NCBI GenBank assembly: GCA_019916065.1
Contig: CM034240.1
Location: 37,747,389-37,811,388 of the forward strand
Length of the DNA: 64,000 nucleotides
Reading direction: 5' to 3'
From: Vitellaria paradoxa
Taxonomy: Eukaryota > Streptophyta > Magnoliopsida > Ericales > Sapotaceae
In this document: one piece after another, positions 1-11,689 of the stretch
How the letters are laid out: each line of letters opens with the position of its first letter
Position numbering within the stretch: the first letter of the stretch is position 1
Notes under the pieces: generated by a model
Seen by the model: only the letters and a program-made list of their open reading frames with translations
What the model was told of the DNA's origin: nothing
The model's database searches: none
Translations under genes and position numbers: made by a program

Positions 1-1704
1 TTAATATTTTGGCTGGAAATGATCCAAACTATTATTGTAATTAAGGATATTGTTCCACTGAAATAAATTCCAAATTTAAGATTTGGTTCTTAATAATGGA
101 TATATTTGATATGAAATTTCTCGAAAACCCAAATATCCAATTTTATGTACTATACTATTGATCTTGGGATAAAATAAAACTTAGATAATTTTTCAAATTT
201 AATAGAAGTTCCAAGGATCTAATATTATTTTATATTTTGAAAAAATAAAATAAAAATAAAATTAGGCAAAATAAGATCAGGGCTAACGAGGTTCAACCTT
301 GCGAGCTCTCTATCAATTATTGGGTAGCCTTCCCACCTAACCATCGACCTTGACTTGGTTAAAAGTGACGTAAGAAATATTATAATTCTAGTCAAACATG
401 TCCAAAAAAACAGTTAACAAACTTAGCTTAATTAACCGCTTAACCTTAAATTTAATTTACTAGATTAAAACCTTGTTGAAATACTTTAAGCATTTATTTA
501 TGTGAATATAATATTTGTGACTGTGTTTAGTTTCAATATATCTAAGAAATTGATAGCAGCAATGTCGATTGTTTTAAATGAAAGACTTGAACTTTTGGAT
601 GAATATGACCAAATAATTGCATATGTAGTTCATCACGCAGAATCATTGTTTGGTTTGAATAAATGGTTTTGATTTCATACAAGGTACCTTGGAAATGTTA
701 AATGATGAAAAGAAACCCAAAGCACGTGGTGCTAATGGTATTATCGGTAATAAGGGTGATAAGTAGGTAGAAATGGATTTTAAGTAGAGCTTAGAACCTA
801 TTTATTTGTTTAATAGGGGTGGTGCTCTTTTTTGACTTTGCTAGTCAGGTAGCCAATCACAATGGCTAGGTTATGGTTGGTGACATCTGTTGAAACACAT
901 TGGATACGGAGCCTATAAAGTCATTAGCCAGTTCCTAAAGCTAAAAGTCGAGGATGATAAGAATATGATTAATCTAAGGAAATTCCAAATAAAATTCTTT
1001 ATCTAATTTTACCATGATTGGAAAGTTTTTTTTGCTCATGATTTGATGATTGTGCTTTTGATTTCTTTATTTATATATAATTCCTTCTGATAACTATTGA
1101 GTGTTAAAGTGTAAAAATACATGAAACCAGTACCACTATAGACTTTCATCCTAAGTCCTTAAAGATTTGAATCTGAAATCTCTATCGTTACGACATTGAT
1201 TTTATTATGTTACAAAACTATAATGTCAAATTATTTAATGTATAGGTGAAATAATAGTTGCAATGACAGACTATTCTAAATTGTTGTAAGTATAATTTAC
1301 ATTGTTCAGTTATGATCCTTTGAATTATTTGTTGCATAATGACATGCCACTTAATTACGATCACTGTATTGGGTCGCATAATATAGTGTGGTATTATGAT
1401 CACTACATATTACCACCTAAGAGATTTAACTACTGGGCTTTAATAAGTCACCCTTCCATAGAAAATTTTTTTAGGACAATAGCATATGGATACAAAAGAA
1501 AACTAGAGAGAATTAATCTCCCTTGAAATTTAATTAGATCAGTATTTTATTATTATTACTTTTTTTGCTCAGCGCAGAAGAATCTATTAAGAACTTTGAT
1601 TTGTATAATATTTTTTAAATGATTATAATTAAGTTTTAGAATAATAATTAACTTTTAGACTTGATTTTTTTATTTGGTATGTAATATTACAAACTTTTAC
1701 TGAA
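1..1704. other. Region without a recognisable gene
   Basis: AT-rich sequence with stops in all frames. The longest open stretch, 1302-1526 (+, 74 codons), is not a family I recognise. It lies just ahead of the Helitron relic in the same orientation, so it could be decayed upstream Helitron sequence, but nothing in it shows this. Confidence 0.5.
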
Positions 1705-3110
1705 ATGTTAGATATATTTGCTAACCAAATTGCTAAGGGAAGACAGTTGAAGCAAAATATCCGTGCTTATAATCATGTTTTCTCATTTACTTCGATGGGA
1801 GTTCGTGTTGGTGCTAGTTTAGTAACTTGATCTCGTGGCATTTACACATTTCGTGCACAAGGAGCAATATGTCACCAAATTGAAAGTCTTTTACCAAAGA
1901 CAAGTGATAGTCCGAGATATTTTCAGTTGTACATATATAACACTGAACATGCAACTAGCAACAGAATGTCAGAATTTGAATACTTGCATAGAGAATTGGT
2001 TGAAAAGATAAAATCCATTTTAGATGCCTACAATCCTTTTGTGCATACATTTTGTCATTTCGCCAAACGTGAAGATATTCATGATTTTAGGCTTCTTACT
2101 AAAAAGCAATTTTCAGATTATCGTCAATATAATCTTCTAATTGTCTCTCGAGTTATTGTAGTTTTAGTAGGTGGAGAATAAGCTGCAAATATCAAGAAAA
2201 AGAATTCATTGTTCAATCAAAAAGTGGTCATCTACATAATGTTCAAGAATGTTCATGATCCATTATAATATCCATTATTGTTACCATATGATACATATGG
2301 ATAGGATATCAACAATCGAAATGATAATGGTGGAAAATTGACTTGTCGAGACTATTACTAATGTGTTACATATTATAAAGCTAACCTATTTTTCATTGTT
2401 TTTGCATCCAAAAATCATATCAAGATCAACTATAATAACTACTCAAAAAATTATAAACTTCACATTCGCGCCAATGAGCATTTGCTTCTCCTTCAAAGAA
2501 AGTCAACTCCTATAATAGGATATAATAAGACAACTATGTGAAGGTTGAATCTAACAATCTTAGATGGATTGTACTCATCAGATTGATCTACATGCTAAAT
2601 TGTATCAAGGTCTTCAAGATTTAGTAAATGCTGGTGAATTTTACGAAGGTGTTATTAGTCTATTAAATAAGTAATATTGTTAACTTAAATTTTTGTAACA
2701 TAATTATTTGTATAAGTATATTGTCAAACCATATTTAGGTAATACTAGTCGCCATACCATACTTCCGTCATCATTTGTTGGGAGACCAAAAGGTATGTAT
2801 CAAAGATATCAAGATGCAATGGCCTTGGTTCAAAAGTATGGCAAAGCTAATCTTTTTCTCATAATGATATGTAATTAAAACTGGACATTAGAAATCATAT
2901 CTCAATTGCTACCAAAAAAATCACCCTATGACTTTCCAAATCTTCTTACAAGAATATTTCAATCTAAATTTGAGAAGTTTAAGAATGACATTTTGACTCA
3001 ATGTATACTTGGAAAAGTGGTTGCATACGTATATGTTATTGAGTACTAAAAAGAAAAGACTCCCACATATGCATATGCTTTGTATCTTAGATGAAAATGA
3101 CAAACTAAAC
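1705..3110 (+). pseudogene. Helitron Rep/helicase-like protein remnant (Helitron_like_N)
   Basis: This is a decayed piece of the replication-initiator region of a Helitron rolling-circle transposon. From 1705 frame 1 reads YNHVFSFTSMGVRVGA, a stop at about 1828, then RGIYTFRAQGA, LLP and QLYIYNTEHATSNRM, NPFVHTF and RQYNL, the usual order at the start of the Helitron_like_N domain. From about 2580 in shifted frames it continues with LYQGLQDLVNAGE, LPSSFVGRPKGMYQRYQDA, MALVQKYGKANLFLIMICN, LLTRIFQSKFE and VVAYVYVIEY, again in family order. There are several stops and frameshifts. The HUH active-site stretch and the helicase domain were not found downstream; the sequence loses similarity near 3110. 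Assignment to the family is from motif order; inactivity is read directly from the stops. Confidence 0.8.
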
Positions 3111-3389
3111 TCAAATAGACAGGAGTTTTTGATTTTTTTTTTTTTTTTTTTTTACGAATGCGATTAACATGCCTAAAAATTTACATCTTTTAAAAATAAA
3201 ATCAAATTTTAATTAAAAAAACCATATAAGACCAAAAAAACTATCCAGTTTTTTTGAATCTAAACTAACCTTAAGTAAGCCAGATGATTATGATAGTATT
3301 GTGTGAGTTGAAATTCCAAACAAGGAAGAAGAACTCGAACTATAAAGTGCGGTACTCAAACATATGATACCTGGTCCATGTGGAATATG
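3111..3389. other. Non-coding spacer
   Basis: Contains a poly-T tract at about 3132-3153 and AT-rich sequence. No gene or RNA is visible. Confidence 0.5.
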
Positions 3390-3770
3390 TTTGATTGAAA
3401 TGATTGGATGATGGGGATGAATAATACTATGGGATAAGATATGTGAATGGATATAACATGTGATTAAATTTTTACGCAAGATTAATTTTTTAGTTGGATT
3501 GGTGGAATATAAAATAGTATAAGAGATGTAATTTGACAGGAAGTAATTTTAGATCTTTGGATCTTAGTGAGAAACAATCGAAAGAATTATGGATATATAA
3601 TATCACCTCCTCCAAATATTATATATTCCCATTTTAGGAGTTAGCAATCCAAACTAGACTATATTTTTAGAATTATTTTTGCCAATTGAATATGGGATTA
3701 GGTGGGGTCCATAGATTGACAATCTAATCTCTCATCCCATATCCCACAGTCAAACACACCCATAATTTTT
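3390..3770. repeat. Dispersed MITE-like repeat, copy 1
   Basis: This stretch resembles 38930-39290 on the same strand. Both contain a segment of the type GATTGRTGGRATATAAAAT followed by ATGTRATTT and GAAGTAAT, then a block ending in a TCCC-ATTTTA-type segment, and later AATCTAAT ahead of CATATCYCAC. The left side carries GGGATAAGATATG and the right side CATCCCATATCCC, which could be degenerate inverted ends, so a MITE is possible. No target duplication was identified and no coding sequence is present. Confidence 0.4.
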
Positions 3771-4008
3771 CATCTATATAATAGTATGGATAATGGATTA
3801 ATGTTTGAATTGTATAATATATTAAAATTTTGAAAAAAAAGAATCCAAAACGAATACCAAAAATTTGAAAAATTTAAGTACGTTTAGAAAGCTAACATCA
3901 CTTTTAATATTAATCATATAACGTGAAGTTGTGAGTTATTCTATTAAAATCAGACTATTCATCCAACGTCGCATGATCAGCATTAGATGTGATGCTAGTT
4001 ACTTTCCC

Positions 4009-4349
4009 GGATTTTTTTTGGTTGTAAGGACAATGGTTGAAGATTTTGTGGCTTTGCTGTGAAAAATTAACAATTTGTCAAAATGCTGTTAATGAAACCG
4101 CAGGGCCATTGTGTGGTTTCCATCGGGGTCATCTGAAGAAGTGCAAGAGGGTTGTGCTGGAGAAAACCGCAGACCGGGTCTGCAGTTCTTGGAGCCTGGC
4201 AGAAACAGCAAAGTAACTGTGCGATTTTGGAAGCACAAACCCGAGGAGCGACCGGATGACGAGTGGTCTGGAAGGAGAAACCGCAGACTGGCTCTGCGAT
4301 TGTTGGACGCCTCGTAGAAACTGCACTCTGCTTGTGTGGTTTTTATTTG
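4009..4349 (+). repeat. MULE left terminal inverted repeat
   Basis: Inverted copy of 7045-7377. Inside the repeat the motif AACCGCAGAC/GTCTGCGGTT recurs several times in both orientations, giving the TIR its own internal symmetry. It differs from the other copy by scattered substitutions and a few small indels. Confidence 0.9.
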
Positions 4350-4521
4350 GTTGCTTTTTTTTGCTTGGCGCTCTGTGTGCTAAATAACCCTGGATACAAA
4401 TGTGCTGTACATAAAACTTCAAATACCAGCAAAGCTAATTTGAGAAAAAAAATAAAAAAGAAAATAAAATTTGCATCAAAACATTTTTGCCGTCTCAATT
4501 TCAGAAGTCGAATCACTCCAA

Positions 4522-4525
<4 letters not shown>

Positions 4526-4553
<28 letters not shown>
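4526..4553. repeat. (TAA)n microsatellite
   Basis: About nine uninterrupted TAA units inside the MULE, just inside its left TIR. Confidence 0.9.
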
Positions 4554-4891
4554 AGTTTATTCCAAATCTATGGGAACCAAATTTTGAATTGTCCTAAACA
4601 AAAGTGGGACACAGCTTGTCCAGAAATTTGCGATAGCATGAGGATGTCTCCAGAGCTGGAAATATGCATTGTAGCCTAGATAACCTCTTAAAAGCTGCAT
4701 GAAAAAACAGAAAAAAAAAAAAAAAAAAAAAACATAAGGATCAATCAATTACAAAAGCAAGGAAAGGAAATATAAAGGAACCTAATCCTCCTGACCCCGA
4801 AGAATAAATAAAAATAAAAGTGGGACACAGCTGCATGCATCGAGGTCGGGGCATTGTTAAATCCAACGAATTCAGATACATTCACTTATTT

Positions 4892-5197
4892 TTAATCCGA
4901 CGAAGTGAATGTATTTGGATCTATCATGCCCCTAACCCCAATGTCATTTTTCACCCGAAAAGGTCTATATCGTGCAATAGTTCCAACAATCACTGGAAAT
5001 CGATATGCAACATTAACCTTCACTCCAGCCTCATCTACACCCAATGTATTGCATAATTCACTTATAACTTGCTCGTAGCTTATACTAGTAGCAACCCGAA
5101 TACTATCCTCATACTCATGATCATAGGATAACCCTTCATCCATTGAGATTACATTCCCACCCCAAAAGCAAAACACAGTGATGTATTGTTCCGTCAT
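4892..5197 (-). pseudogene. MULE transposase N-terminal domain fragment
   Basis: An open frame starts at a methionine complementary to 5197 with MTEQYITVFCFWGGNVI, followed by SISYEQVISELCN, GVKVNVAYRFPVIVGTI and RYRPFRVKND. This pattern (a YITV-CxWGG start, then an R-P/V-x-VGT segment and a P-[IF]-x[VI]-KxD strand) is the PB1-like amino-terminal region of plant MULE transposases. The frame stops after about 102 residues, and the zinc-finger and DDE core of a normal 600-800 residue transposase are absent. It is transcribed toward the left TIR, so the right TIR would have been its promoter. The open frame runs 21 codons upstream of the chosen start, but homology begins at MTEQ. Confidence 0.75.
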
Positions 5198-5399
5198 CGT
5201 ACCTTCTGTTACAGAAAATAGAAAATCAATATTACAAAACCTAAAATCATTAAATAGCAATATTCACTTTCAAATGCAATGAAATTCAACTTTTTTTAAA
5301 TTATTAATACATATTTTAATTACATTCAAATATAACATTAGTACTATTATTTAATATTATTTATTAGAATTATTTGTAGAGTTTTTTTATGAAAGTACC

Positions 5400-6500
5400 C
5401 CTCAAACCATCTTTGTTTTTTTTTTTATTTGGCCCTCAAATTATCAAGTGAACCTATTACATCATCAAACTATCTAATTTAACTCCATTTAGTCCGAATA
5501 ATTTATATTAAATTATTTAACTAAATTACTTCTTAAATTATTTAATTATCTTATTTAGTAAAAATAATTTAATAAAATATATCTTATATTAAATTATTTA
5601 ACTAAATTACTTATTAAATTATTTAATTATCTTATTTATTAAAAATAATTTAATAAAATAACTTCCATGTTAAATTAATTCATTAAATCAATAATTGATT
5701 GAATTAATTATATTATTTATTGAAAATAATTTAATAAGATACATTCGATGTTAAATTAATTAAATAAATCAAAAATTGATTAATTTAATTATACTATTTA
5801 ATAAAATTAGTTGAATAAAATATATTCCATATTTATTTACTTTATTTTATTAATTAATAACTAATTAAATTAGTTAAGTTATATTATTTATTACATAAAA
5901 TAGTGTTAGTTTAACAAAATATTTGAATAAATTATTTTTAATATAATGCAATAAAAATGAAAAAAATGTTCGAATTGATATATAGTTAAAATAAGTAAAA
6001 AAAGAGAGTGAAAGCAGTCTTTTTTATTTACATTTTTTTGTTTAAGTTTTCATTTTTATTAAATTTGTTTTGATTTTTTAAAATTAATCATTATTTAATT
6101 AATTTAGTTATATTATTTATTAAAAGTAGTTTAATAAAATATATTCCATATTTAATTAAATAATTTCGTCAATAATTGATTTAATTAATTAAGTTAACAA
6201 GGAATATATCTTATTAGATTATTTTTAATAAATAATATTAAATTGATTAAATTAATCAATTATTAATTTAACTATTTAATTTAACATGGAGTATATTTTA
6301 TTAAATAATTTTTTAATCAATAATATAATTAAATAATTAATTTAGTTAATTAATTTATTATGCAATATATATTATTAAATTATACTCTAATTACAAATGA
6401 CTAGAATTAGGAACCAGTAAATAATATAATAAAGAATTTAAAATTAGCATTACATAAATTATTTTTAATTATTTATGATACATAGTTTAATTATCCAGAA
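5400..6500. repeat. AT-rich degenerate tandem repeats inside the MULE
   Basis: The stretch is made of diverged copies of a unit about 80 bp long built on TTAAATTATTTAACTAAATTA and AAAATAATTTAATAAAATA. The clearest pair begins near 5504 and 5584. Later copies (5650-5900 and 6090-6370) are more diverged and partly in inverse orientation. No coding capacity is seen. Confidence 0.6.
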
Positions 6501-7044
6501 ATATATTATTAACATTATAATTTAATGTCATCCATTCAAGTTAGACCCAAAATTATAGATATATATATATATATTTATATCATCAAAACTATCAAACAAA
6601 CACACAAATTTACTCAAAATACCAAATTAACAGTGATGGAACTGTGAAATATACATAACACAACACTCTCAAATTAATCCGTATTGTCAAACTAACACAC
6701 AAAAAATTAACACATTCTTAAACTAACTCACATTATCAAACTAACCCACAAAGTCAAAAAAATCTCACCTGGAAAGAGGAAGTGGCTGAGCCATGAATGA
6801 CAAAATTAGATTTTACCTTTCAAGTGAGAAAATTTATCAGTGGAATGAAGAGGAGCTGTTGCGGTGAGCTACGCGGGCGGTCGTCGGTCGAGCTGTCGTC
6901 GTTGGTGACCTGTGCGCGGATCCTCACAAACGAGAGAGAAAGAGAGAGAGCCGGGGGGAGGGTTTTTAAATCAGTCGGGAGAGTCTCGGTTTTAATCAGA
7001 GGCGAGAGAGAGTGCCTTGGTTTCTCGGTTTTAAGCAGTGTAAA

Positions 7045-7377
7045 ACAAAAACCGCACAAGCAGAGTGCGGTTTCTGCTCCAACAACCGCAGAGCCAGTCT
7101 GCGGTTTCTCCTTCCCAGACCACTCGTCATCCGGTTGCTCCTCGGGTTTGTGCTTCCAAAACCGCACAATCACTCTTTAGTTTTTGCCGGGCTCCAAGAA
7201 CCGCAGACCCGGTCTGCGGTTTTCTCCAGCACAACCCTCCCGTGCTTCTTCAGACGACCCCAATGGAAACTGCACAATGGTCCCGCGGTTTCATTAACAG
7301 CACTTTAACAAGTTGTTAATTTTTCACAGTAAAACCACAAAATCTTCAGCCATCGTCCTTACAACCAAAAAAAATCC
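7045..7377 (-). repeat. MULE right terminal inverted repeat
   Basis: Inverted copy of the left TIR; ends at 7377 and is followed at once by the target-site copy TACTTTCCC. Its outer edge lies 361 bp before the CNGC start codon. Just inside the TIR (6790-7040) is a G/A-rich segment with GAGAGA runs. Confidence 0.9.
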
Positions 7378-7738
7378 TACTTTCCCCTTGAGATGGCAGC
7401 TACTGACCAGCCGCAAAAGATACTGATTTTTTTGGGTACGATATTACTAACTATGGTTTACATGGTAACAATTTGGCGCCCAATTACAACCAACCTAACT
7501 AACGGCTAGGACAACGCTGCGAAAACCGCGCCTAATGTCAAGGCTAACCGTCAAAATCTTTTTCGAACGCCCAAAAATTCAAACCCCCGCCCCCTCTTTC
7601 TCTCTTTCTCACATTCTCTGCTGCAACACTTTTCTTCGTTTTGTCTTTCTCACGGTGAAACATTCTCTCTCCCAGTTTTTTTTTTATTTTTTTTATTTTT
7701 TTTTAATGTAAATCGCAACAAAACTCAGGCAATGGAAG
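7378..7738 (+). promoter_or_regulatory. CNGC proximal promoter and pyrimidine-rich 5' leader
   Basis: This is what remains between the MULE insertion and the CNGC start codon. From about 7583 to 7680 the strand is strongly C/T-rich (repeated CTTTCTCTC, CACATTCTC), followed by a T-rich block to about 7704; such pyrimidine patches are common in plant 5' leaders. No clear TATA box is evident. An out-of-frame ATG at 7732, with a stop four codons later that overlaps the main ATG, would be a minimal upstream ORF. Confidence 0.45.
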
Positions 7739-8189
7739 ATGAATGACCTGGAACATTATACGTCGTCAAAACTCCGCAATTTCCCCAAATCCCTCCCTCT
7801 CCCTTTCATCTACAATCATCAACAGCGATGGTTGCACCAAATTCTCGACCCAGGAAGCGAGTTCGTCGACCAGTGGAACCGCATCTTCATGGTGACCTGT
7901 CTCATTGCCGTCTTCATCGACCCTCTCTACTTCTTCCCCTCCCGAAATCGGCGACGAGGTTTGCATTAAGACCGACATAGCCTTGGGCGTCTTCGTCACC
8001 GTCTTGCGCTGCGTCGTCGACCTCTTCTCCATTTTGCATATGGCGATGAAGTTCTGGACCGCTTACGTGGCGCCCAGCTCCCGGATTTGTGGGCGGGGAG
8101 AGCTCGTTACCGATCCGTGGTTGATCGCATTGCATTACTTGAAATCTGATTTCGTGATTGATCTTGCTGCAACACTTCCGCTCCCACAT
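7739..8189 (+). pseudogene. CNGC exon 1 (N-terminus, S1-S3)
   Basis: Starts at ATG 7739 in the frame giving LHQILDPGSEF, VDQWNRIFMVTCLIAVF and DPLYFF, the cytosolic lead-in and S1 helix. Near 7937 a C run has one base too many and the reading moves to frame 3, which then gives PEIGDEVCIKTDIALG, S2 (VFVTVLRCVVDLFSILHM), SSRICGRGELV and S3 (SDFVIDLAATLPLPH). The exon ends on a whole codon before GTAAAT. GRGELV is a group-typical motif. Without correction, frame 2 stops at 7967. Confidence 0.85.
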
Positions 8190-8991
8190 GTAAATTCTCT
8201 AAATTAATTTTATTTTATTTAATTTTTTTTGGGGGGGTTCGGAATTTTGTTAGGGTTTGTCATATCGCAATTGCTAATCTATTCGTCCACCAACGGTTAA
8301 TTTTCCGAGCTACATTCATTGACTATCCTTCTCATCTCTTTTTGCGAACTTATTGAAGCTTTAAAGATGGGTTTCAAGACGAACTTGAGAATTCTAACAC
8401 AGAAGATTATATCGGATTTGAGATAGCAACGTAAAAGCTGTCATTTCAAATTCTTCATATAGTTGTATAAAAAATTCTAATGCAAAAATTTTCTTGCAGC
8501 TCTATGGCAAGCAGATTCATATTTTTGTTAAGAATTTGGTCAAATCCATCCATTTCGAACTTATCCATCCAAACAGAGCATTAAATTTAGACCCTTTTTA
8601 GAGAGGATTTCAGTTTTAACTTCTGTGTAACTGTGCGTTGAAAATGCCCTTGATTGATAGTCTACTAAAGTTTTCAGATTTAACCCTGTAAATAAATAAT
8701 TAGATGACTCTTTGATGTTTATTTTCTAGTTCTTAAGTTCTTTTGTTTGTTGTTGACTCTTGAATGATATCTTAGATTAAAGCAGTTAATTTGGTGGGCT
8801 AATTGTTGATGGTCGATTGAGACAATACGGGAAGGATGATATTGTTCAGATTCATCAACATTTTTTCTTGCATATATTTTGTTTTTTGATATGCAGAGAG
8901 TTCATGCGATCTTTTCCCGTTATGGTCCTGCAGTTTTTACTGATGTCATTTTATTTTGTTGATAGTTTGGTTTTCTGTTTGGTGTTGGCAG
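8190..8991 (+). other. CNGC intron 1
   Basis: GTAAAT donor and a GTTGGCAG acceptor; 802 bp, T-rich, no insertion recognised. Confidence 0.8.
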
Positions 8992-9205
8992 ATTCTCATC
9001 TGGTTTGTAATCCCAGCTGTGAAAGCCCCTGCAGCGGCTCATGCTAACCATACCCTGTCTCTCATTATTATCTTTCAGTATATTCCACGGCTGTTTGTTA
9101 TTTTTTCTTTGAACCAGATAATTATTAAAACTACGGGGGGTTGTGGCTAAGATTGCTTGGGCAGGGGCAGCATACAATCTCCTTCTCTATCTGCTAGCAA
9201 GTCAT
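8992..9205 (+). pseudogene. CNGC exon 2 (S4-S5)
   Basis: Reads ILIWFVIPAVKAP, then IIIFQYIPRLFVIFSLNQII (S4, with the usual QY-x-PRL core) and, after one extra G in the six-base G run at 9135-9140, GVVAKIAWAGAAYNLLLYLL and ASH (S5). Boundaries are AG|ATT at the start and CAT|GTAAGC at the end. Both reading frames match the family on either side of the run, so the shift is well placed. Confidence 0.85.
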
Positions 9206-9358
9206 GTAAGCACCCACACTTTACTGCTTTTTCTTGTTACTTTATATTGTCTGGTTGACTCATTCCTCGATGTTGAAACTCATACGATGTTGCAAGTCTT
9301 GCACAAAAATTTATCAGTTCATTATTATAATTAGTGTTATTGTGGATTGTCAGTGCAG

Positions 9359-9669
9359 GTTTTAGGAGCATCATGGTATGTGTTGTCCATCAAGAGACAG
9401 TATTTGAGTTGGAGATATGAATGCTTGAAGGAGCAGAATTTAACACACTCTCCATCTTGTAATCCTATGTTTCTGGATTGTAGCACTGTAGACAAGCCTG
9501 AACGCCAGTTTTGGTTTAACTTCACTAAAGTGCTTACAGAATGTGATACTGGAGGTAGTCATGATTTTCAATTTGGAATGCTTGCTGATGCCTTCACTGA
9601 TGATGTTGCTTCTTCAAATTTCATTGCCAAATACTTTTACTGCCTTTGGTGGGTTCTGAAGAGTCTAAG
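9359..9669 (+). pseudogene. CNGC exon 3 (S5 end, turret, pore helix)
   Basis: In-frame throughout: VLGASWYVLSIKRQ, a cysteine-bearing extracellular turret (CNPMFLDC, ECD), FQFGMLADAF, YFYCLWWVLKSL. The cysteines expected in the turret are kept. The pore helix reads LWWVLKSLS where relatives usually have LWWGLQNLS, so three positions next to the selectivity filter differ. The exon begins after GTGCAG and ends AG|GTATGC in phase 2. Confidence 0.85.
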
Positions 9670-11689
9670 GTATGCTCTATTTCATCAAAAATTGTCCATT
9701 GTCCTTTTTGTTCAATTTCAATTGCCCTTTATCAATGGAGATGCTCCTCTGCATGTGCGTGTGTGTGTGGGTGGATGGGTGGTTGCAAAGCTTTATAGTA
9801 AATTTTACCAAAATTGTTTTCAAGATTCTTAGTTTGGTATATGAGACAGTTCATGGATGCATTTATGAGATAGTTATCATGGAGAATATATAATTTTCAC
9901 CGATCTCTTTTCATACCTACTAATACCTTCATAGTTTCCTTCATGAGTAAACTCCAGTCACCACATTTAGTTTATCTCCAAGCTCAGTTACACATTTCCA
10001 CAAACAGGAATTTATTGTAGAAAAGAGGACATGTGGGAACCAAACCAAGGCTGATGGAAACGCATTCTTGCTTATATAGATTTTATAGCTAAGATATAAA
10101 AATTGGAAGCTAAATATTATGCTTACTACTATTTAGTGAATTTAATAAGATTTAATTTTAATGGTTAAATTACAGTGGCATGCTGGCTTGCTTTCTAAGC
10201 ATAATTAATCGAACATGGAATAAATAGAGTGAGGAGGTCTACGCGGAAACCTGAAAGCTGGGAAAAGACCACGCACTTGCAGTGCAATCAACCGGTCTGC
10301 ACTACTGGACAAATGGTTTACAAGGCAATCTTTTGACAGAGTTTGAATTGAACACCACAAACTAAACCTAGTTGCTTGCTGAGTCCACTTTCACACATGC
10401 AGGACTGATGATGCTTAAGTTCACCATACTATGATGTTGAACTCCACAGCATAGAAGCTCTGTATTTAGACCTTACCAAAAGCTCTATAGTCAATGTACG
10501 AGAGTAGTATGGGGTTAAAAAAGATGATGAAACTCTCTCTGAAAATATCATCCAAGAGTTGTTGGCTTGGGTTAAAGACTCCCTTTTATATTAGTAAGGT
10601 TCTACCCTGACAAATTCAGGGTTTGACGCTGAATAGCGATTTGGGGATTTCCAAAATTGAATTTAACCCTATCATTCAAGTTCCATGGCCATTGTTGGAT
10701 CAGTCTAATGTATATCAAAAAACAGCTCTCAAAGCTGAAGAAAATTCCCTTGGTTGTTTTTTGTGCATCCAAAAAATCTAAGAAACATGCTTTCAGTTTG
10801 AATCCGTGCATTCAAACATAAAGCTGACTGATCTTTGACAAGAAAACTGCAGCCAGGTGAATAGATGATCTCTGCTGCCTTTAGTTTTGCACCATTTGCA
10901 CTTTAAACAAAGATACAATGCATAATGACTTAAATTCAACCCACTATTTCTGTCCTCAAATTGCACCTTTAGAAACCTAACGCCTGCAAGTTATTTTACA
11001 TCATATTGAGGGGCACAATATGATAATACTTGAGTCTTAAAGACAAAGCACTTACTTGGGCACAGAATATGCGACATAGAATAAGATTGGACATGAAATT
11101 TCACAAGACCTTCTTGGGACTTTTGATAGTTAAGTTTAGGTTAATGTTGAGTCTAAATTTTATTTTCTACTAGCCAATTTGTTTGCTGATTGTATTTGTT
11201 TATATTTTACTAGGTTTTAGAGTCAATTGCAATTTTGGTAACTTCCAGAATTGTTGGACATGGGCTGATAATGGATGTAAAGATCATATTCCAGGAAAGT
11301 TCTATTTTTTTATTCAAGCCACTGTTGGATACTGTAATTTAATAAACGCTGCTAACCCAAGTCAATTTAATTCCATTAAAACTTAGAAAGTTTAATCAAA
11401 ATATGACCTGGGGACCTTGCATGTTACAATGGCAATAGCTCAAACTGACTAGCGTAAGAATGCTAGTATGAGAGCAGCCACTTTATGCAGTAGTATATGG
11501 GTTAGGTTTATAACTTTACGTCCATTCTTAACACCCTTGACGATGGCAGACCAACATTGGGTGACGTCCTTAATCAAAATCTGAAACAAGATATAAAAGC
11601 TTTTATAAAAATTTCCAGCTATTGAGGGCATTCTAACCTCCTGATTGATTGGGCCATTTTCCATGTTGCCAGATTGAAGTAACCCAAGG

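Larger units (their letters stand above)
4009..7377 (-). mobile_element. Mutator-like element (MULE), internally deleted
   Basis: A 3369-bp DNA transposon. Its two ends are exact inverted repeats at the tip (GGATTTTTTTTGGTTG on the left, its complement on the right) and stay highly similar for about 340 bp. The 9 bases immediately outside are identical on both sides, TACTTTCCC at 4000-4008 and 7378-7386; a 9-bp duplication plus long TIRs is the hallmark of Mutator-type insertion. The interior keeps only the N-terminal domain of a MULE transposase (minus strand, from 5197). The DDE/SWIM part that should follow is missing between 4892 and the left TIR, so the element is non-autonomous. The remaining interior is AT-rich repeats. 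It lies directly upstream of the CNGC gene. Confidence 0.9.

Noticed and set aside
6797..7319. Several overlapping frames of 80-130 codons on both strands
   Set aside because: They coincide with the GC-richer MULE terminal repeat and its flank; equivalent frames appear in the left TIR at 4111-4526. No family similarity.
11183..11386. Possible extra CNGC exon in intron 3
   Set aside because: The 67-codon frame has no similarity to the channel, and exons 3 and 4 join directly in phase at the serine codon before the filter.
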